64,000 nt of DNA from G963704535 sp963704535 (GTDB lineage: Bacteria > Chloroflexota > Chloroflexia > Chloroflexales > Roseiflexaceae): NCBI GenBank assembly GCA_963704535.1, contig OY969916.1, forward strand, positions 5,394,001 to 5,458,000, given 5' to 3'. Positions 43,535 through 54,193 of the stretch are shown here, one piece after another. Position numbers and translations under genes: made by a program. How positions within the stretch are numbered: position 1 is the stretch's first letter; every line of letters starts with the position of its first letter. Under the pieces are notes generated by a model, which was not told where the DNA came from, made no database searches, and was given only the letters and a program-made list of their open reading frames with translations.

Positions 43535-43957
43535 TCACTCCTGCCTCGACAGCAGCCCAATTTGCCGCAGCATACCGGCCAGATCCCACACGCGCGTGTC
43601 GGCAATCGCCATGCCGCTGCGATACTTGATAATGCTGACGCCCTTGACACTGACCCGCTTGCCGGTCGCCGGGATGCCCAGCAGCGTCCCGCGGTGGGTG
43701 CCGCTGCTGGTCCACTCGACCACGACGGTATCGCCCTCCGCCACGAGCCGGTCGACCCGCACATGCGCGTCGGGGATGGCCGCAAAGTGGCGGTCGTAGA
43801 GCGCGGCGATCGCGTCGGGGCCGATGGCCGGCCGGGCGACGGCGACATCGCGCAGCTCGGCGTCGTCCGCGAAAAAGGACGCGGTCGCGTTGGCATCGTG
43901 GGTATTGAACGTGTCAAAGATCTGCTGTGTACGTGCCTTGAGATCGGCGACGGACAT
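43535..43957 (-). CDS. SnoaL/ester-cyclase-like NTF2-fold protein
   Basis: 140 residues from ATG 43957 with AGGAGG upstream. LKARTQQIFDTFNTHDANAT and FFADDAELRDV, GPDAIAALYDRHFAAIPDAH, VVVEWTSSGTHRGTLLGIPA and ADTRVWDLAGMLRQIG follow the SnoaL-like pattern. The family includes polyketide cyclases and many uncharacterised stress or metabolic proteins. No operon partner is visible; flanked by repeats on both sides. Confidence 0.8.
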   Translation of the reverse strand: MSVADLKARTQQIFDTFNTHDANATASFFADDAELRDVAVARPAIGPDAIAALYDRHFAAIPDAHVRVDRLVAEGDTVVVEWTSSGTHRGTLLGIPATGKRVSVKGVSIIKYRSGMAIADTRVWDLAGMLRQIGLLSRQE

Positions 43958-44003
43958 GGTCGATCCTCCTTTCTGAACACCGTGTCGCCTGCTATAGTTC
44001 TTT

Positions 44004-44121
44004 AGACAAGGTTTCGGAAGGCGCCATTCCAGTTTACAATGTGGGTGGGGGGAGACTGAGGGGGCTACCCCCTCAAACCCCCTTTTTTCACAGAACTGTA
44101 AAGCTCCCAAGAACCTTGTCT
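44004..44121. mobile_element. MITE family A, 118 bp
   Basis: AGACAAGGTTTCGGAAGGCG at the left, GAACCTTGTCT at the right, opposite orientation to the 41013 copy, with the same inner blocks. Confidence 0.9.
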
Positions 44122-44333
44122 TAGAGACTGGTGGAAAGGGTTTCTTGAGGGGCGGCCCCCTCAAACTCCCCCTTTCAAACAATCTCTTAAAAGAAACTAT
44201 AGCTATCGAGGGTGCTCTCCCTTCTCATCGCTGAGATGAGTGTAGCGGGAGGGTCTTACCGGAGTCTTGCGGGGGTCTTAATGTCGCGCCGATCTGGGAC
44301 GCAAACTGGGGTGGAGTGAATAAATGCCAAGGT

Positions 44334-44453
44334 ACTTCACCTCTTATTTATCAACGATTTTCGCCGGTCCCGGCGAAAATCGTTGATAAATAAGAGGTGA
44401 AGTACCGCTCTGCCGAAGGCTAAAACCACGTTTGGTAGATGACCGCGTAAGCC
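44334..44453. repeat. Family E long-hairpin element
   Basis: Perfect inverted repeat of about 36 bp per arm: GGTACTTCACCTCTTATTTA then ATCAACGATTTTCGCCGG, mirrored after TCC. The trailing block GCTCTGCCGAAGGCTAAAAC matches 13617-13740. It ends a few bases from the aldolase stop codon. Confidence 0.85.
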
Positions 44454-44456
44454 ATA

Positions 44457-46421
44457 TTAGATCACGCGGTCGTTGCCGCCATCCACCGGGATCTGCGCGC
44501 CGGTCGTCCTGGCGAACAGTGGCCCGCACAGCTCGGCCGCCAGCTCGGCCACGTCGCGGCTAGTTACCTCGACGCGCAGCAGATTGTTGGTCTTGTACTG
44601 CTCGACGCTCATCCCATAGTTCGCCGCTCGCGTTCGCAGCACCTCCTCGGTCCACAGCCCGGTATCGAAGACGGCATTCGGGTGGAGCACATTGACGCGG
44701 ATGCTGTCGCCGCCCCACTCCAGCGCCGCGACGCGGGCGAGCTGCGTCAGCGCGGCCTTGGAGGCCGAGTAGGCGGCGGCACCCGGCCCTGGCGCGGGCA
44801 CGTTCTTCGAGCCGATCACCACCACGCGCCCACCCTGCGGCGCCAGCTTGAGCAATGGGTGCGCCGCTCGCATGAGCGACAGGTTGGCATCCAGATTCAC
44901 CCGCATCGTTCGGCCCCACTCGTCGAGCGGCAGCGCCGCGATCGGGCGGCTGGAGGGGAAGATCCCGGCGTTCAGGATGAGCATATCCAGCCCGCCGAAC
45001 GCCCGCGCGGCCGTCTCCAGCGCCTGGTCGAGCGCAGCCTCGTCGGTCACGTCGCAGCGCAGGCCCAGGACGGCGGGGCGGGGGAACAGCTCGGCGACCG
45101 CCGGGTTCAGGTCGAGCGCCACGACCGCCGCACCGCGCGCCCGCAGCGCCTCCACACACGCCTTGCCGATCCCCGACGCAGCGCCGGTAACAAGCGCCAC
45201 CTCGCCGGCGAACACCGGCGGCCGGCCGGCGCGCTTCAGCTTGGCCTGCTCCAGATCCCAGTACTCCACGTCGAACAGTTCGCGCGCCGGGAGCGCCTGG
45301 TAGCCGCCGAGCGCCGTGGCCCGCAGGATGATGTCGATCGTATGGCGATAGATCTCCTCGGCGATCGCCGCGTCCTTGGCCGTCCGGCCGATCGCGCACA
45401 CCCCCAACTGCGGGTCGAGGATGATTCGCGGCGCCGGGTCCAGCATTGTCAGCGGGCCACCGGCGTGGCCGGCGAAGTACTGCCGGTAGGCGTCGGTATA
45501 CGCCGCCACATCGCGCCCGATCAGCGGCAGGCGCTTGGTGCGGATGATATGGTCGGGCGTGGCCGGCCCCTGCTGGGCGATCTCTGCCAGGTCGGCGCGC
45601 TGGGCGAAGGCGCCGCACTGCGCGTCCTGGTGGGCGGCCATGATCATCGGCGCGCCGGCGGCGACCGAGACCTCGCGGCGTAGGGCGGCCAGCTCGTGGC
45701 GCAGTGTCGCCGGCGGGGCGGGCACATCAGGGATGGCGATCTGCCAGGCGTTGTGCCGGGCAAGGTACGTCTCGGCAGCAGTGATCAGATCGATCATCCG
45801 CTCGTAGGCCTCGCGCGCCGTGGCACCGAACGAGAAGATCCCGTGGTTCAAGAGGATCATACCGATCGTGCGCGGGCCGGCCTGCTGGGAAAATAGCTCG
45901 GCGCACACCTTCGCCAGCGCAAAGCCCGGCATGACATACGGGACAATCACCACCGTGTCGCCGTAGGCCTCGCGCACCCGCTCGGCCCCGTTGGGCGTGT
46001 TGCTGATCGCGATCAGCGCGTCGGCGTGGGTGTGGTCGACGAAGGTGGCGGGGATGATCGCGTGCAGGATGGCCTCCACCGACGGCGCCGGCGCCGTCGG
46101 GTCGATCGTCCCGACGCGCAGCTCGGTGGCCATCTGCGTATCGGAGAGCGCGTCGAGCTGGGCCAGCTTCAGCAGGTGGCTCATCCGCACCGGCGCGAAG
46201 CCGGGAGCCTCGATCGTCCCCAGGTCCCAGCCGCTGCCTTTGACATACAGCAGCTCTTCCACTTCGCCAAAGATATTGGTCTCGCGGAGCTTGACCGAGG
46301 TGTTGCCCCCGCCATGCAACACCAGCGACGGGTCGCACCCCAGCAGGCGCGAGGTGTAGACGCGCTGCGCCAGGGCACCCTGATACGCGGCAGCCTCCTG
46401 ATCGTTCCAACGGCTCTGCAT
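44457..46421 (-). CDS. Bifunctional rhamnulose-1-phosphate aldolase / alcohol dehydrogenase-like protein
   Basis: 654 residues. The N-terminal class II aldolase domain (about 1-390) has LVLHGGGNTSVKL, VDHTHADALIAISN and LLNHGIFSFG, with the zinc His residues. The C-terminal SDR domain (about 405-654) has VTGAASGIGKA, LILNAGIF and YSASKAAL. The fusion is known as RhaD/RhaEW-type or YuxG-like and converts deoxy-sugar phosphates or lactaldehyde. GGAGGAATGC supports the start. Not linked to other rhamnose genes here. Confidence 0.92.
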   Translation of the reverse strand: MQSRWNDQEAAAYQGALAQRVYTSRLLGCDPSLVLHGGGNTSVKLRETNIFGEVEELLYVKGSGWDLGTIEAPGFAPVRMSHLLKLAQLDALSDTQMATELRVGTIDPTAPAPSVEAILHAIIPATFVDHTHADALIAISNTPNGAERVREAYGDTVVIVPYVMPGFALAKVCAELFSQQAGPRTIGMILLNHGIFSFGATAREAYERMIDLITAAETYLARHNAWQIAIPDVPAPPATLRHELAALRREVSVAAGAPMIMAAHQDAQCGAFAQRADLAEIAQQGPATPDHIIRTKRLPLIGRDVAAYTDAYRQYFAGHAGGPLTMLDPAPRIILDPQLGVCAIGRTAKDAAIAEEIYRHTIDIILRATALGGYQALPARELFDVEYWDLEQAKLKRAGRPPVFAGEVALVTGAASGIGKACVEALRARGAAVVALDLNPAVAELFPRPAVLGLRCDVTDEAALDQALETAARAFGGLDMLILNAGIFPSSRPIAALPLDEWGRTMRVNLDANLSLMRAAHPLLKLAPQGGRVVVIGSKNVPAPGPGAAAYSASKAALTQLARVAALEWGGDSIRVNVLHPNAVFDTGLWTEEVLRTRAANYGMSVEQYKTNNLLRVEVTSRDVAELAAELCGPLFARTTGAQIPVDGGNDRVI

Positions 46422-46564
46422 GCATTCCTCCGAGTTAATGTGGCGTATTTCTTCGAGCAGCTTGCCGATCTATTTCGGCATCAAGGAAGGCCCTATTGTG
46501 CCACATCTTCGCGATTCCGAAAACGCGCGGCGACTAGACAGCACGGCGTAAGTCCATCCCTGGT

Positions 46565-46672
46565 TTCTCACCACGAAGACGCGAAGACACGAAGAACACG
46601 AAGGCTACACACCATCTTTATCAGCCCTCTTCGTGGTCTTCGTACCTTCGTGAGCTTCGTGGTAAAACTGCT
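46565..46672. repeat. Inverted array of 9-mer CACGAAGAA-type repeats
   Basis: CACGAAGAC, GCGAAGACA, CGAAGAACAC units followed by the inverse CTTCGTGGT, CTTCGTACC, TTCGTGAGC, TTCGTGG; together a long imperfect hairpin between the aldolase and kynA genes. Confidence 0.8.
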
Positions 46673-46703
46673 GGCTTATTTATGCAAAGCTGTACTAGAA
46701 AAA

Positions 46704-47546
46704 TCAGCCGGGCGTAGCAAGCTCGTCCCGCTGCTCCCACAACTGCGCCCGCGCCGCCCACAGCTCGGGAAAGAAATGCGGGTGGGCCAGGGTGCGGTCG
46801 AGGTAGCGCACGCCGGTGGTATGGCCGGTGCCCTTGGTCATCGCCGAGAGCGCCCGCTCGACCATGGCCCGGTGGTGGACGCGCCACAGGCTGAACAGCT
46901 CGTCGTACTCGATCAGCGTCTCGGCCAGCATAAACAGGTCGTGGTGGCGCGTGCGGTCGAGTGGGACGTACAGGTCGGGCGGGGCGACGCCGCGACGCTC
47001 CAGCAGCGCCATGAAGGCGTCGTGGAGCGAGGGCTGCTCCCAGGCTGCATCCAGCCGCTCGGTCAGCAGGCGCGTCTGCGGGCCTTGGGAGCCGGGCGGG
47101 TCGGGCGGGGACGCCAGCGCGGGCCGGTAGCGCGCGGTATCGCGCAGGCCGGAGCGGATCTCGATCTCGCGGTACTGGACCGACTCGCTGCCGCTGGCGG
47201 GGCTGAGCCGGTCGCGGAAGGCGAAGAAGTCCTGGGGCGCCATGGTCTCTGGGATATGGATCTGATCGGTCAGCAGGCGCACGATCTGGTTTACCCGGCG
47301 CATCAGCCAGGTCGCGTAGCCCACGTTGTCCTGCTCGATCAATACGATCGCGGCCTTCAGCTCGTGCAGGATGAGGCGGAACCACAGCTCAAACGCCTGG
47401 TGCGTGATGATGAACATGAGTTCGTCGTGGTGGCCAAGCTGGTCCTCCGGGGGTTGTAGGCTCGTCAGCTCGGCGAGCCGCAGGTAGGAGCAGTAGTGTG
47501 GCTGGTCGGCATCGGTGACCTCGTGCCCGCATGGCAACATCGGCAT
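46704..47546 (-). CDS. kynA: Tryptophan 2,3-dioxygenase
   Basis: 280 residues, normal for the family. DELMFIITHQAFELWFRLILHEL contains the substrate-side His and Arg; QYREIEIRSG, FMLAETLIEYDELFSLWRVHHRAMVER (heme-ligand His in HH) and GTGHTTGVRYLDRTL (T-G-G-like heme-pocket loop) are all present. It oxidises tryptophan to N-formylkynurenine. GGAGGGAACCGT precedes the ATG. No other kynurenine genes are within the window. Confidence 0.95.
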   Translation of the reverse strand: MPMLPCGHEVTDADQPHYCSYLRLAELTSLQPPEDQLGHHDELMFIITHQAFELWFRLILHELKAAIVLIEQDNVGYATWLMRRVNQIVRLLTDQIHIPETMAPQDFFAFRDRLSPASGSESVQYREIEIRSGLRDTARYRPALASPPDPPGSQGPQTRLLTERLDAAWEQPSLHDAFMALLERRGVAPPDLYVPLDRTRHHDLFMLAETLIEYDELFSLWRVHHRAMVERALSAMTKGTGHTTGVRYLDRTLAHPHFFPELWAARAQLWEQRDELATPG

Positions 47547-47657
47547 ACGGTTCCCTCCGGGAATGTAGAATTGAGAATATTATAGTACCACGAATCGTTT
47601 CTATATGCTCAATTCCGCGTTCTTAATTCTCAATTGCCAGTTGTGTATCACCAAATT

Positions 47658-47785
47658 TGTGCGTGGTTGCCTTGGGGAGGGCCGCTGGCCCTCCCCAACC
47701 CCCTCCCACTTCCCGCTCAACTTGCGTGGTTGCCTTGGGGAGGGCCGCTGGCCCTCCCCAACCCCCTCCCACTTCCCGCTCAACT
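47658..47785. repeat. Two tandem 63-bp hairpin units (family F)
   Basis: Each unit has TGCGTGGTTGCCTTGGGGAG, GGCCGCTGGCC and CTCCCCAACC, a palindrome. The end of the second unit supplies the TGA stop of the SARP-like gene. Confidence 0.85.
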
Positions 47786-50266
47786 ATCGAGTTCGTGCTC
47801 GGCCAGGGCGTCAAGCCAGGCCTGGGGTGGCTGGACCCGCCAATCGTGGGCGAAGATGCCGTAGCGGTGCTGCCCGACGGTGAAATCGGCCTCCGGCAGC
47901 CGGTGGAGCAGCACCTGCGCGGAGGTCGGCGTCCACGGGTCCGGCTGGGCGAAGACGTGAAACGAGTGCGCCAGCCCCGGCGTTGTCAGCAGGTAGCGGA
48001 TTGTGGCGACAAAGACCATGCCCTGAGTTGGCGAGATCGCCTGGTAGGTGTCGCGCGCCATCCAAAAGCGAACGATCGCGACGAACTGCCCGGCGGCGAG
48101 GGGCGGCAGCGTCTGCATATACTGCCACGCCGCCCTGGCGCACGGGTCGGCGTCGACCAGGTCGCGGTCGGCCTCGCGCAGCTCGACGAAGCAGTTGAAC
48201 CCGGTCACCGCGCCGGAGCCATCACGGAAGACCGTCACACTCTGGGGCTGCCGTTGGAACCAGCCGGCGGCGAGCACGGCCGACTCCAGGCCCTCGTGCT
48301 GCCGCACCATCTCGACCAGCACCGGCCAATCGTCGGCGCGCGGCGTGTCCTCCATCAGCCCGCCGATGTCGTTCCAGGCGAACAGCGAACGGATGAGCGG
48401 GGTGTCGTGCAGGAAGATCAGGTCGAGCAATGTGACGTACTGGGCGTGGCCCTGGCTGCGCTCGAACTCGGCCATGTAGAAGGCGCGCGCCCGACGGTGC
48501 AGTTCAAGATGCCAGGGAGGATTGCGCCAGCGCAGGTCGGCGGCCAGCGCCTCGCGGGCCAGGTCGTGAGAAAAAACACCGCGCGGCCCGGTCGAGACAA
48601 ACGAAAGGTCGCGCAGCCACTCGAACAGCTCGCGCGCCTCGGAGCCATCGAGCATGGCGACGAGCAGCGGCTCGGTCATGACGCGGACCTGCGAGCAGGC
48701 CTCCAGCGCAGCGCGGTGGGCAACGCTGGGCACGTTGGCAATGAAGCGCTCCAGCAGCACCCGCACAATGTCGGGCGCGGCGCTTGGTAGAGGTGCGGCG
48801 ACCTCGCCCCTAGCGGGCCGTTGGAGCAACACCTCGGCGGCCAGCGAGAGCGCCAGCGGGTAGCCGTGGGTGAAGCGCAGCACGGCCGCGTGCTGGTCGT
48901 CGGGGACGCTGCGGCGGCGCAGGTAGTCGGCGGCGTCGGCGGGGTTGAGGTTGTCGAGCTGGATGGCGTGGGTGATCTCCTGCCAGCCGGGGTCGGCCCG
49001 CCAGGCCGTCGCCGGCGGGTTGCGGCCGGCCAGCACCACCAGTGCGCCCTCGGGCAACTGCGGCAAGAACTGGTCGCGCAGCCAGCTATCGATCGGCGAA
49101 AGCAGCTCGTAGGTATCGATCAGCAGCGCCATGCGGTCGGGCAGCGCCGCCAGCGGCTCGTCGGCGCCGACTAGGCTGCCTAGCGCGCTCAAAAGCCCAT
49201 CGGGAGTCGGCTGGATGTTGCGGCAGTCCAGCAGATAGGACGGCACATCGACCTCGGCACACAGCCGGGCGAACTCCCCCAGCAGCGTACTCTTGCCGAC
49301 GCCCCCCGGCCCGTAGACGTGCAGCACCACAAACGGCGGCGGCTCCTCGGCCAGCGCCGCAGCGAACATGGCCAACTCCTCGGCGCGCCCGACAAAGCTG
49401 CGCCGGCGCGCGCTGGCCAGTCGGGCGCCCAGGCGGCTGGCGCCGCCGGCCGCCTGGGGCGGGCGGGGCGGGCGGGGCGACGCGGGAGCCGGGCGCGGCG
49501 CGCGATCGAGCGAGCCCTCGGCGATCGCCTGGTACAGGGCCGTCGTCTCGACGTCCGGCTCGACACCTAGCTCGCGTTCGAGCACATCGCGGCAGATGCG
49601 GAACTGGGCCAGCGCGGCGGCGCGGTCGCCACCGTCGTAGTGCAGCCGCATGAGCGCCCGGTGGAAGCGCTCCTGGAGCGGGTCGGCCGCCATGGCTCGG
49701 CGGGCGTGGCCGATCGCGGGCGCCCACGCGCCGGCCAGCGTGTACGCTTCGATCAGCTGTTCGAGCGCGTTGAGCCAGCGCTGCTGCCAGCGCTCGCGCT
49801 CCAGCCGCAGCCACTCGTCGTAGCTGGCGCTGTCGCGGACGCTAAACCCGTCGAGGAATGTCCCGCGGTACAATGCGGTCGCCGTCTCCAGCCGCTGGAT
49901 GCGTTGATCCAGGTCGCCGGCCGGCGCGCCTCTGGCGGCCTGAAGGATGTGTGAGGAAGCCTGAAACTCGTGCAGATCGACGGCGACTTCGGGCGACGGC
50001 AACCAGGCCAGCAGATCGCCCTCGGCGCGCACCGGGAAGAGCGGCAGTGCCTGGCGCAGCCGCGTCAGCACCGTGCTCAGGCTGTTGCGCCCTTCGCGAT
50101 CGGGGCTCTCCTCCCACAGCAGCGCGATGATCTGGCCGCGCGCGAAGCTGCGCTCGGCCTCGGCGGCCAGGTAGAACAGCAGTGCCTGGGCCTTCTGCGA
50201 TGGGAGGTAGATCTCACGTGTGCCGTCGTGGATGGATGGTGCGCCCAACAGTTGTAATCTCAACAT
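47780..50266 (-). CDS. SARP/AfsR-like regulator with BTAD and NB-ARC-type ATPase
   Basis: 828 residues from ATG 50266 (GGAGGAG upstream). N-terminal winged-helix DNA-binding domain (LRLQLLGAPSIHDGTREIYL...KAQALLFYLAAE), BTAD helical domain (about 100-250), then a STAND-type ATPase with GPGGVGKST near 315 and VVLAGRNPP near 400. A C-terminal domain ends VRFWMARDTYQAISPTQG...GIFAHDWRVQPPQAWL. Such proteins switch on ligand or NTP binding. The last domain is shared with the regulator at 55203-57336. No obvious target cluster nearby. Confidence 0.88.
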   Translation of the reverse strand: MLRLQLLGAPSIHDGTREIYLPSQKAQALLFYLAAEAERSFARGQIIALLWEESPDREGRNSLSTVLTRLRQALPLFPVRAEGDLLAWLPSPEVAVDLHEFQASSHILQAARGAPAGDLDQRIQRLETATALYRGTFLDGFSVRDSASYDEWLRLERERWQQRWLNALEQLIEAYTLAGAWAPAIGHARRAMAADPLQERFHRALMRLHYDGGDRAAALAQFRICRDVLERELGVEPDVETTALYQAIAEGSLDRAPRPAPASPRPPRPPQAAGGASRLGARLASARRRSFVGRAEELAMFAAALAEEPPPFVVLHVYGPGGVGKSTLLGEFARLCAEVDVPSYLLDCRNIQPTPDGLLSALGSLVGADEPLAALPDRMALLIDTYELLSPIDSWLRDQFLPQLPEGALVVLAGRNPPATAWRADPGWQEITHAIQLDNLNPADAADYLRRRSVPDDQHAAVLRFTHGYPLALSLAAEVLLQRPARGEVAAPLPSAAPDIVRVLLERFIANVPSVAHRAALEACSQVRVMTEPLLVAMLDGSEARELFEWLRDLSFVSTGPRGVFSHDLAREALAADLRWRNPPWHLELHRRARAFYMAEFERSQGHAQYVTLLDLIFLHDTPLIRSLFAWNDIGGLMEDTPRADDWPVLVEMVRQHEGLESAVLAAGWFQRQPQSVTVFRDGSGAVTGFNCFVELREADRDLVDADPCARAAWQYMQTLPPLAAGQFVAIVRFWMARDTYQAISPTQGMVFVATIRYLLTTPGLAHSFHVFAQPDPWTPTSAQVLLHRLPEADFTVGQHRYGIFAHDWRVQPPQAWLDALAEHELDS

Positions 50267-50476
50267 CGTCGGCGTCTCCTCCGTGCGGCGTCCTGGGCTG
50301 CCGGCCGCGTATGACGACAATCCAGCGTGTACGATTATAGCACTATGGGGCAATGCCACTGTTATGTCATTACGAAGGGAGATACGGTGGCGGATGAGAG
50401 GATGAGATTTGCGAAGTAGGTCGATAGCAGTGTACTATACCAGGCGTCTTGGGACCGCTCGCGAGACGGAACTGAG

Positions 50477-50578
50477 AGGCTATCTGAAAAGGGGGAGTTT
50501 GAGGGGGCTGCCCCTCAAGAATCTCTTTCCACCACCGACTACGAGCGACAAATCAATCTTTTCAGACTGCTTCTGAAA
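50477..50578. mobile_element. MITE family B, long form
   Basis: Nearly identical to 27985-28080, including CGACTACGAGCGACAAATCA. Placed just before the response-regulator ribosome-binding site. Confidence 0.85.
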
Positions 50579-50595
50579 GAGGAGGGAAACAACCG

Positions 50596-50961
50596 ATGGC
50601 CTTGATTATGATTGTTGAAGATGATATCGATAACCAGGAAGTGTTTGCCACCATGCTACAGATCGCCGGGCACACCTCGGTGATGGCGGCGAACGGCGAG
50701 GAAGGGCTACGCCTGGTTGAGGAGCTGCGGCCGGACCTCATCCTGATGGACATGGGGATGCCGGTGATGGATGGCTGGGCCGCCGCCGAGCAGCTGCGGG
50801 CCACCCCGGCGCTGGCCGACATCCCGATCATCGCCGTCACATCCTACGCCATGGCCGAGGATGCCCGGCGGGCGCTGGCGGTGGGCTGCAATGATTATCT
50901 CTCCAAACCGATCGACTACTACGACCTGATCGACAAAATCGAGGCGCTGCTCCCCCACTGA
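50596..50961 (+). CDS. CheY-like response regulator
   Basis: 121 residues, single receiver domain. VEDD (8-11) acidic pocket, LILMDMGMPVMDGW with phospho-acceptor Asp near 52, AVTSYA (Thr/Ser switch) and YLSKP (Lys near 103). No output domain, so it acts through protein contacts. GAGGAGGG precedes the start. Convergent with a histidine kinase gene 28 bp away that is a likely partner. Confidence 0.95.
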   Translation: MALIMIVEDDIDNQEVFATMLQIAGHTSVMAANGEEGLRLVEELRPDLILMDMGMPVMDGWAAAEQLRATPALADIPIIAVTSYAMAEDARRALAVGCNDYLSKPIDYYDLIDKIEALLPH

Positions 50962-50989
50962 GCCGGGCGGCCCGCACACGAGCGCCGGC

Positions 50990-52183
<1,194 letters not shown>

Positions 52184-52309
52184 GGAGAGTCTCTTTCTTA
52201 TACTAACTTGCGTTCTGGTGGAGAAGATGAACGTGGGAGAAAATACGATCGTGGAGGGCGGCTCCTCCACACCTCCCCACCGCAAGATGCCACACGTGAA
52301 CGCGACGTG

Positions 52310-52393
52310 GTACTTTTTCTTCCTTTTCTCGATGATGTTTCGCCCGGCCGGGCGAAACATCGTCGAGAAAAAATGGGTGAAGTACCTTGCTGC
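52310..52393. repeat. Diverged family E hairpin element
   Basis: GTACTTTTTCTTCC on the left, CTCGATGATGTTTCGCCCGG paired with CCGGGCGAAACATCGTCGAG, then GGGTGAAGTACC. Preceded at 52229-52290 by one family D unit. Confidence 0.75.
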
Positions 52394-52436
52394 CGAACTT
52401 CCTGAGCTTGTCGAAGGGCAGGCAATAGATGGAGAA

Positions 52437-53201
52437 CTACAGCTTCTCGAAGATCCCGCCGGACATTGTGTCGCGGCTGCCGATCATCTCGGGCGGGATT
52501 GGCGCGCCGAGCTGCTGCTCGGCGACATCCACCAGCGACCGCAGGCCCGGCTCGCGCAGGTGCCACGGCCCGATCAGCGCGAGCACCTGCTGCTTGCTGC
52601 GCGGGAAGATATTGGTCCCCATCTTCGCATACATTGTGCCGACCTCGCCGGCATCGCCGGGAAACGTCGCGTAGCTCAAAGCCAGCCGCGAGCCGGGCGC
52701 GGCCCACTCATAGAGCCTGCTGGCGACCTGGGAGAAGCCGTCGTCATCGAGAAAATAGGAGATGCCGACCATGCAGATGCCGACCCGCCGCTCGGCCCTG
52801 AACAACTTCTCAGCCTCGCCCAGGATGCGATCAATATCGCGCGTATCGGATTGGATATAGCGGATCGTCGGTCGGTCCCCGATGATCTGGCGCGCGAACA
52901 TCACGGTCGCCGGGTCAATATCGTTGTAGATAATTCGCGCGTCCTCGGCGACACGCTCGTGGAGATAGCCCTGCGTCGGGAGCCCGGTCGCCAGATCGAT
53001 ATAGCAGGAGAAATTTCCCTCGGCCAGTTGGTCGACCGCATAGTACAAAAACCAGCGGTTGAGCCGCATCCAGTGCGGCATCATGGGCGCCAGTTGCAGC
53101 AGCCGCTCGGCGGCCACCCGGTCGGCGGGGAAATTATGTTCGCCGCCCAGCAGGTAGTCATAAATCCGACCAGGATTAGGTTTGCTGGTATCAATGTCCA
53201 T
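52437..53201 (-). CDS. SAM-dependent methyltransferase, DUF574 type
   Basis: 254 residues. The N-terminus SKPNPGRIYDYLLGGEHNFPADR is the family signature; CYIDLATGLPTQGYLHE and ARIIYNDIDPATVMFAR form the SAM-binding region; GSRLALSYAT the central strand. Family substrate unknown; common in actinomycetes and Chloroflexi. GGAGGAGTTGTC precedes the ATG and directly abuts the end of a family C MITE. Confidence 0.9.
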   Translation of the reverse strand: MDIDTSKPNPGRIYDYLLGGEHNFPADRVAAERLLQLAPMMPHWMRLNRWFLYYAVDQLAEGNFSCYIDLATGLPTQGYLHERVAEDARIIYNDIDPATVMFARQIIGDRPTIRYIQSDTRDIDRILGEAEKLFRAERRVGICMVGISYFLDDDGFSQVASRLYEWAAPGSRLALSYATFPGDAGEVGTMYAKMGTNIFPRSKQQVLALIGPWHLREPGLRSLVDVAEQQLGAPIPPEMIGSRDTMSGGIFEKL

Positions 53202-53213
53202 GACAACTCCTCC

Positions 53214-53305
53214 TATAGTATTCCTAAATCATTTGGAACGTGGGTGGGCTTTTTAGTGGGGGCTTCCCCCACACCCCCTTTTCCAACTTCGGTAGGAATG
53301 CTATA
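53214..53305. mobile_element. MITE family C, 92 bp
   Basis: TATAGTATTCCTA (53214) and TAGGAATGCTATA (to 53305), with one GTGGGGGCTTCCCCCACAC unit between. It occupies the upstream region of the methyltransferase gene. Confidence 0.9.
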
Positions 53306-53454
53306 CACCTCTCACCCCCTTGTTTCCAGGATAGAATAACATACCGGCGACGGCCCGGCAAAGCGGATGTGCGGCATAGCTTTTGCTGGTGCAGGCTCAA
53401 AGCAACCGGGATGGCCGGCGACGGCCGGACCAGGAGCAGATTGAGAGGCTAACG

Positions 53455-54091
53455 ATGGTGCCACTCTTTCACGATCGCGCCGATGCGGGGCAACAGCTCG
53501 CCACGCGATTGAAGAACTACGCCGGGCGGCCGGACGTGCTGGTGCTGGCGCTGCCGCGCGGTGGCGTGCCGGTGGCGTTTGAAGTCGCCAGGGCGCTTGG
53601 CGCGCCGCTCGACGTCTTCCTGGTGCGCAAGCTGGGCGTGCCTGGGCAGGAGGAGCTGGCTATGGGTGCGATCGCGTCGGGCGGGACGTATGTGCTCAAC
53701 GACGAGGTCGTGGACGGCCTGCAAATTCCGCCGCGCGTGATCAGAGCCGTCGCCGACACGGAGCGGCGCGAGTTGGAGCGACGCGAGCGGCACTACCGTG
53801 GCGACCACTCGCCTCCTGATGTCTGTGACCGGATTGTAATCCTAGTGGACGATGGCCTGGCCACCGGCTCGACGATGCGGGCCGCCGCCGCCGCGCTGCG
53901 CCGAAATGAAGCCGGCTTGGCTCGTCGTCGCTGTTCCGGTCGCCGCCGCCGAGATCTGCGATCGGCTCCGGCCCGAGGTCGATGCGGTCATCTGCGCGGC
54001 CACCCCCGAGCCGTTCTATGCCGTCGGCATGTGGTATCACGACTTCTCGCAGACGACCGACGAGGAGGTCCGTGCCCTGATGACGAGATAA
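53455..54091 (+). CDS. Phosphoribosyltransferase, frameshifted
   Basis: Starts at ATG 53455 (GAGAGG upstream). ALPRGGVPVAFEVARALGAPLDVFLVRKLGVPG and the PRPP motif IVILVDDGLATGST are typical of the PRTase/erythromycin-esterase-linked group. At about 53900-53912 the frame is lost; the expected end (KPAWLVVAVPVAAAEICDRL to VGMWYHDFSQTTDEEVRALM) is in the next frame and stops at 54091, for about 212 residues. Function in this group is not established. Confidence 0.8.
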
Positions 54092-54193
54092 ATGGAGTAG
54101 TGGCACAACTCTTGCCAGGATTAAAAACATCGTAACACTAACCTGTTCGATGCCCGGTACGATGAGGCCGGGGGATAGGAAAGGAGAACCACT

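Larger units (their letters stand above)
43958..44456. other. Intergenic MITE cluster without genes
   Basis: Contains, in order, the 118-bp family A element (44004-44121), a family B hairpin (44123-44195), a short unique stretch and a family E hairpin element. No protein gene. Confidence 0.7.
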
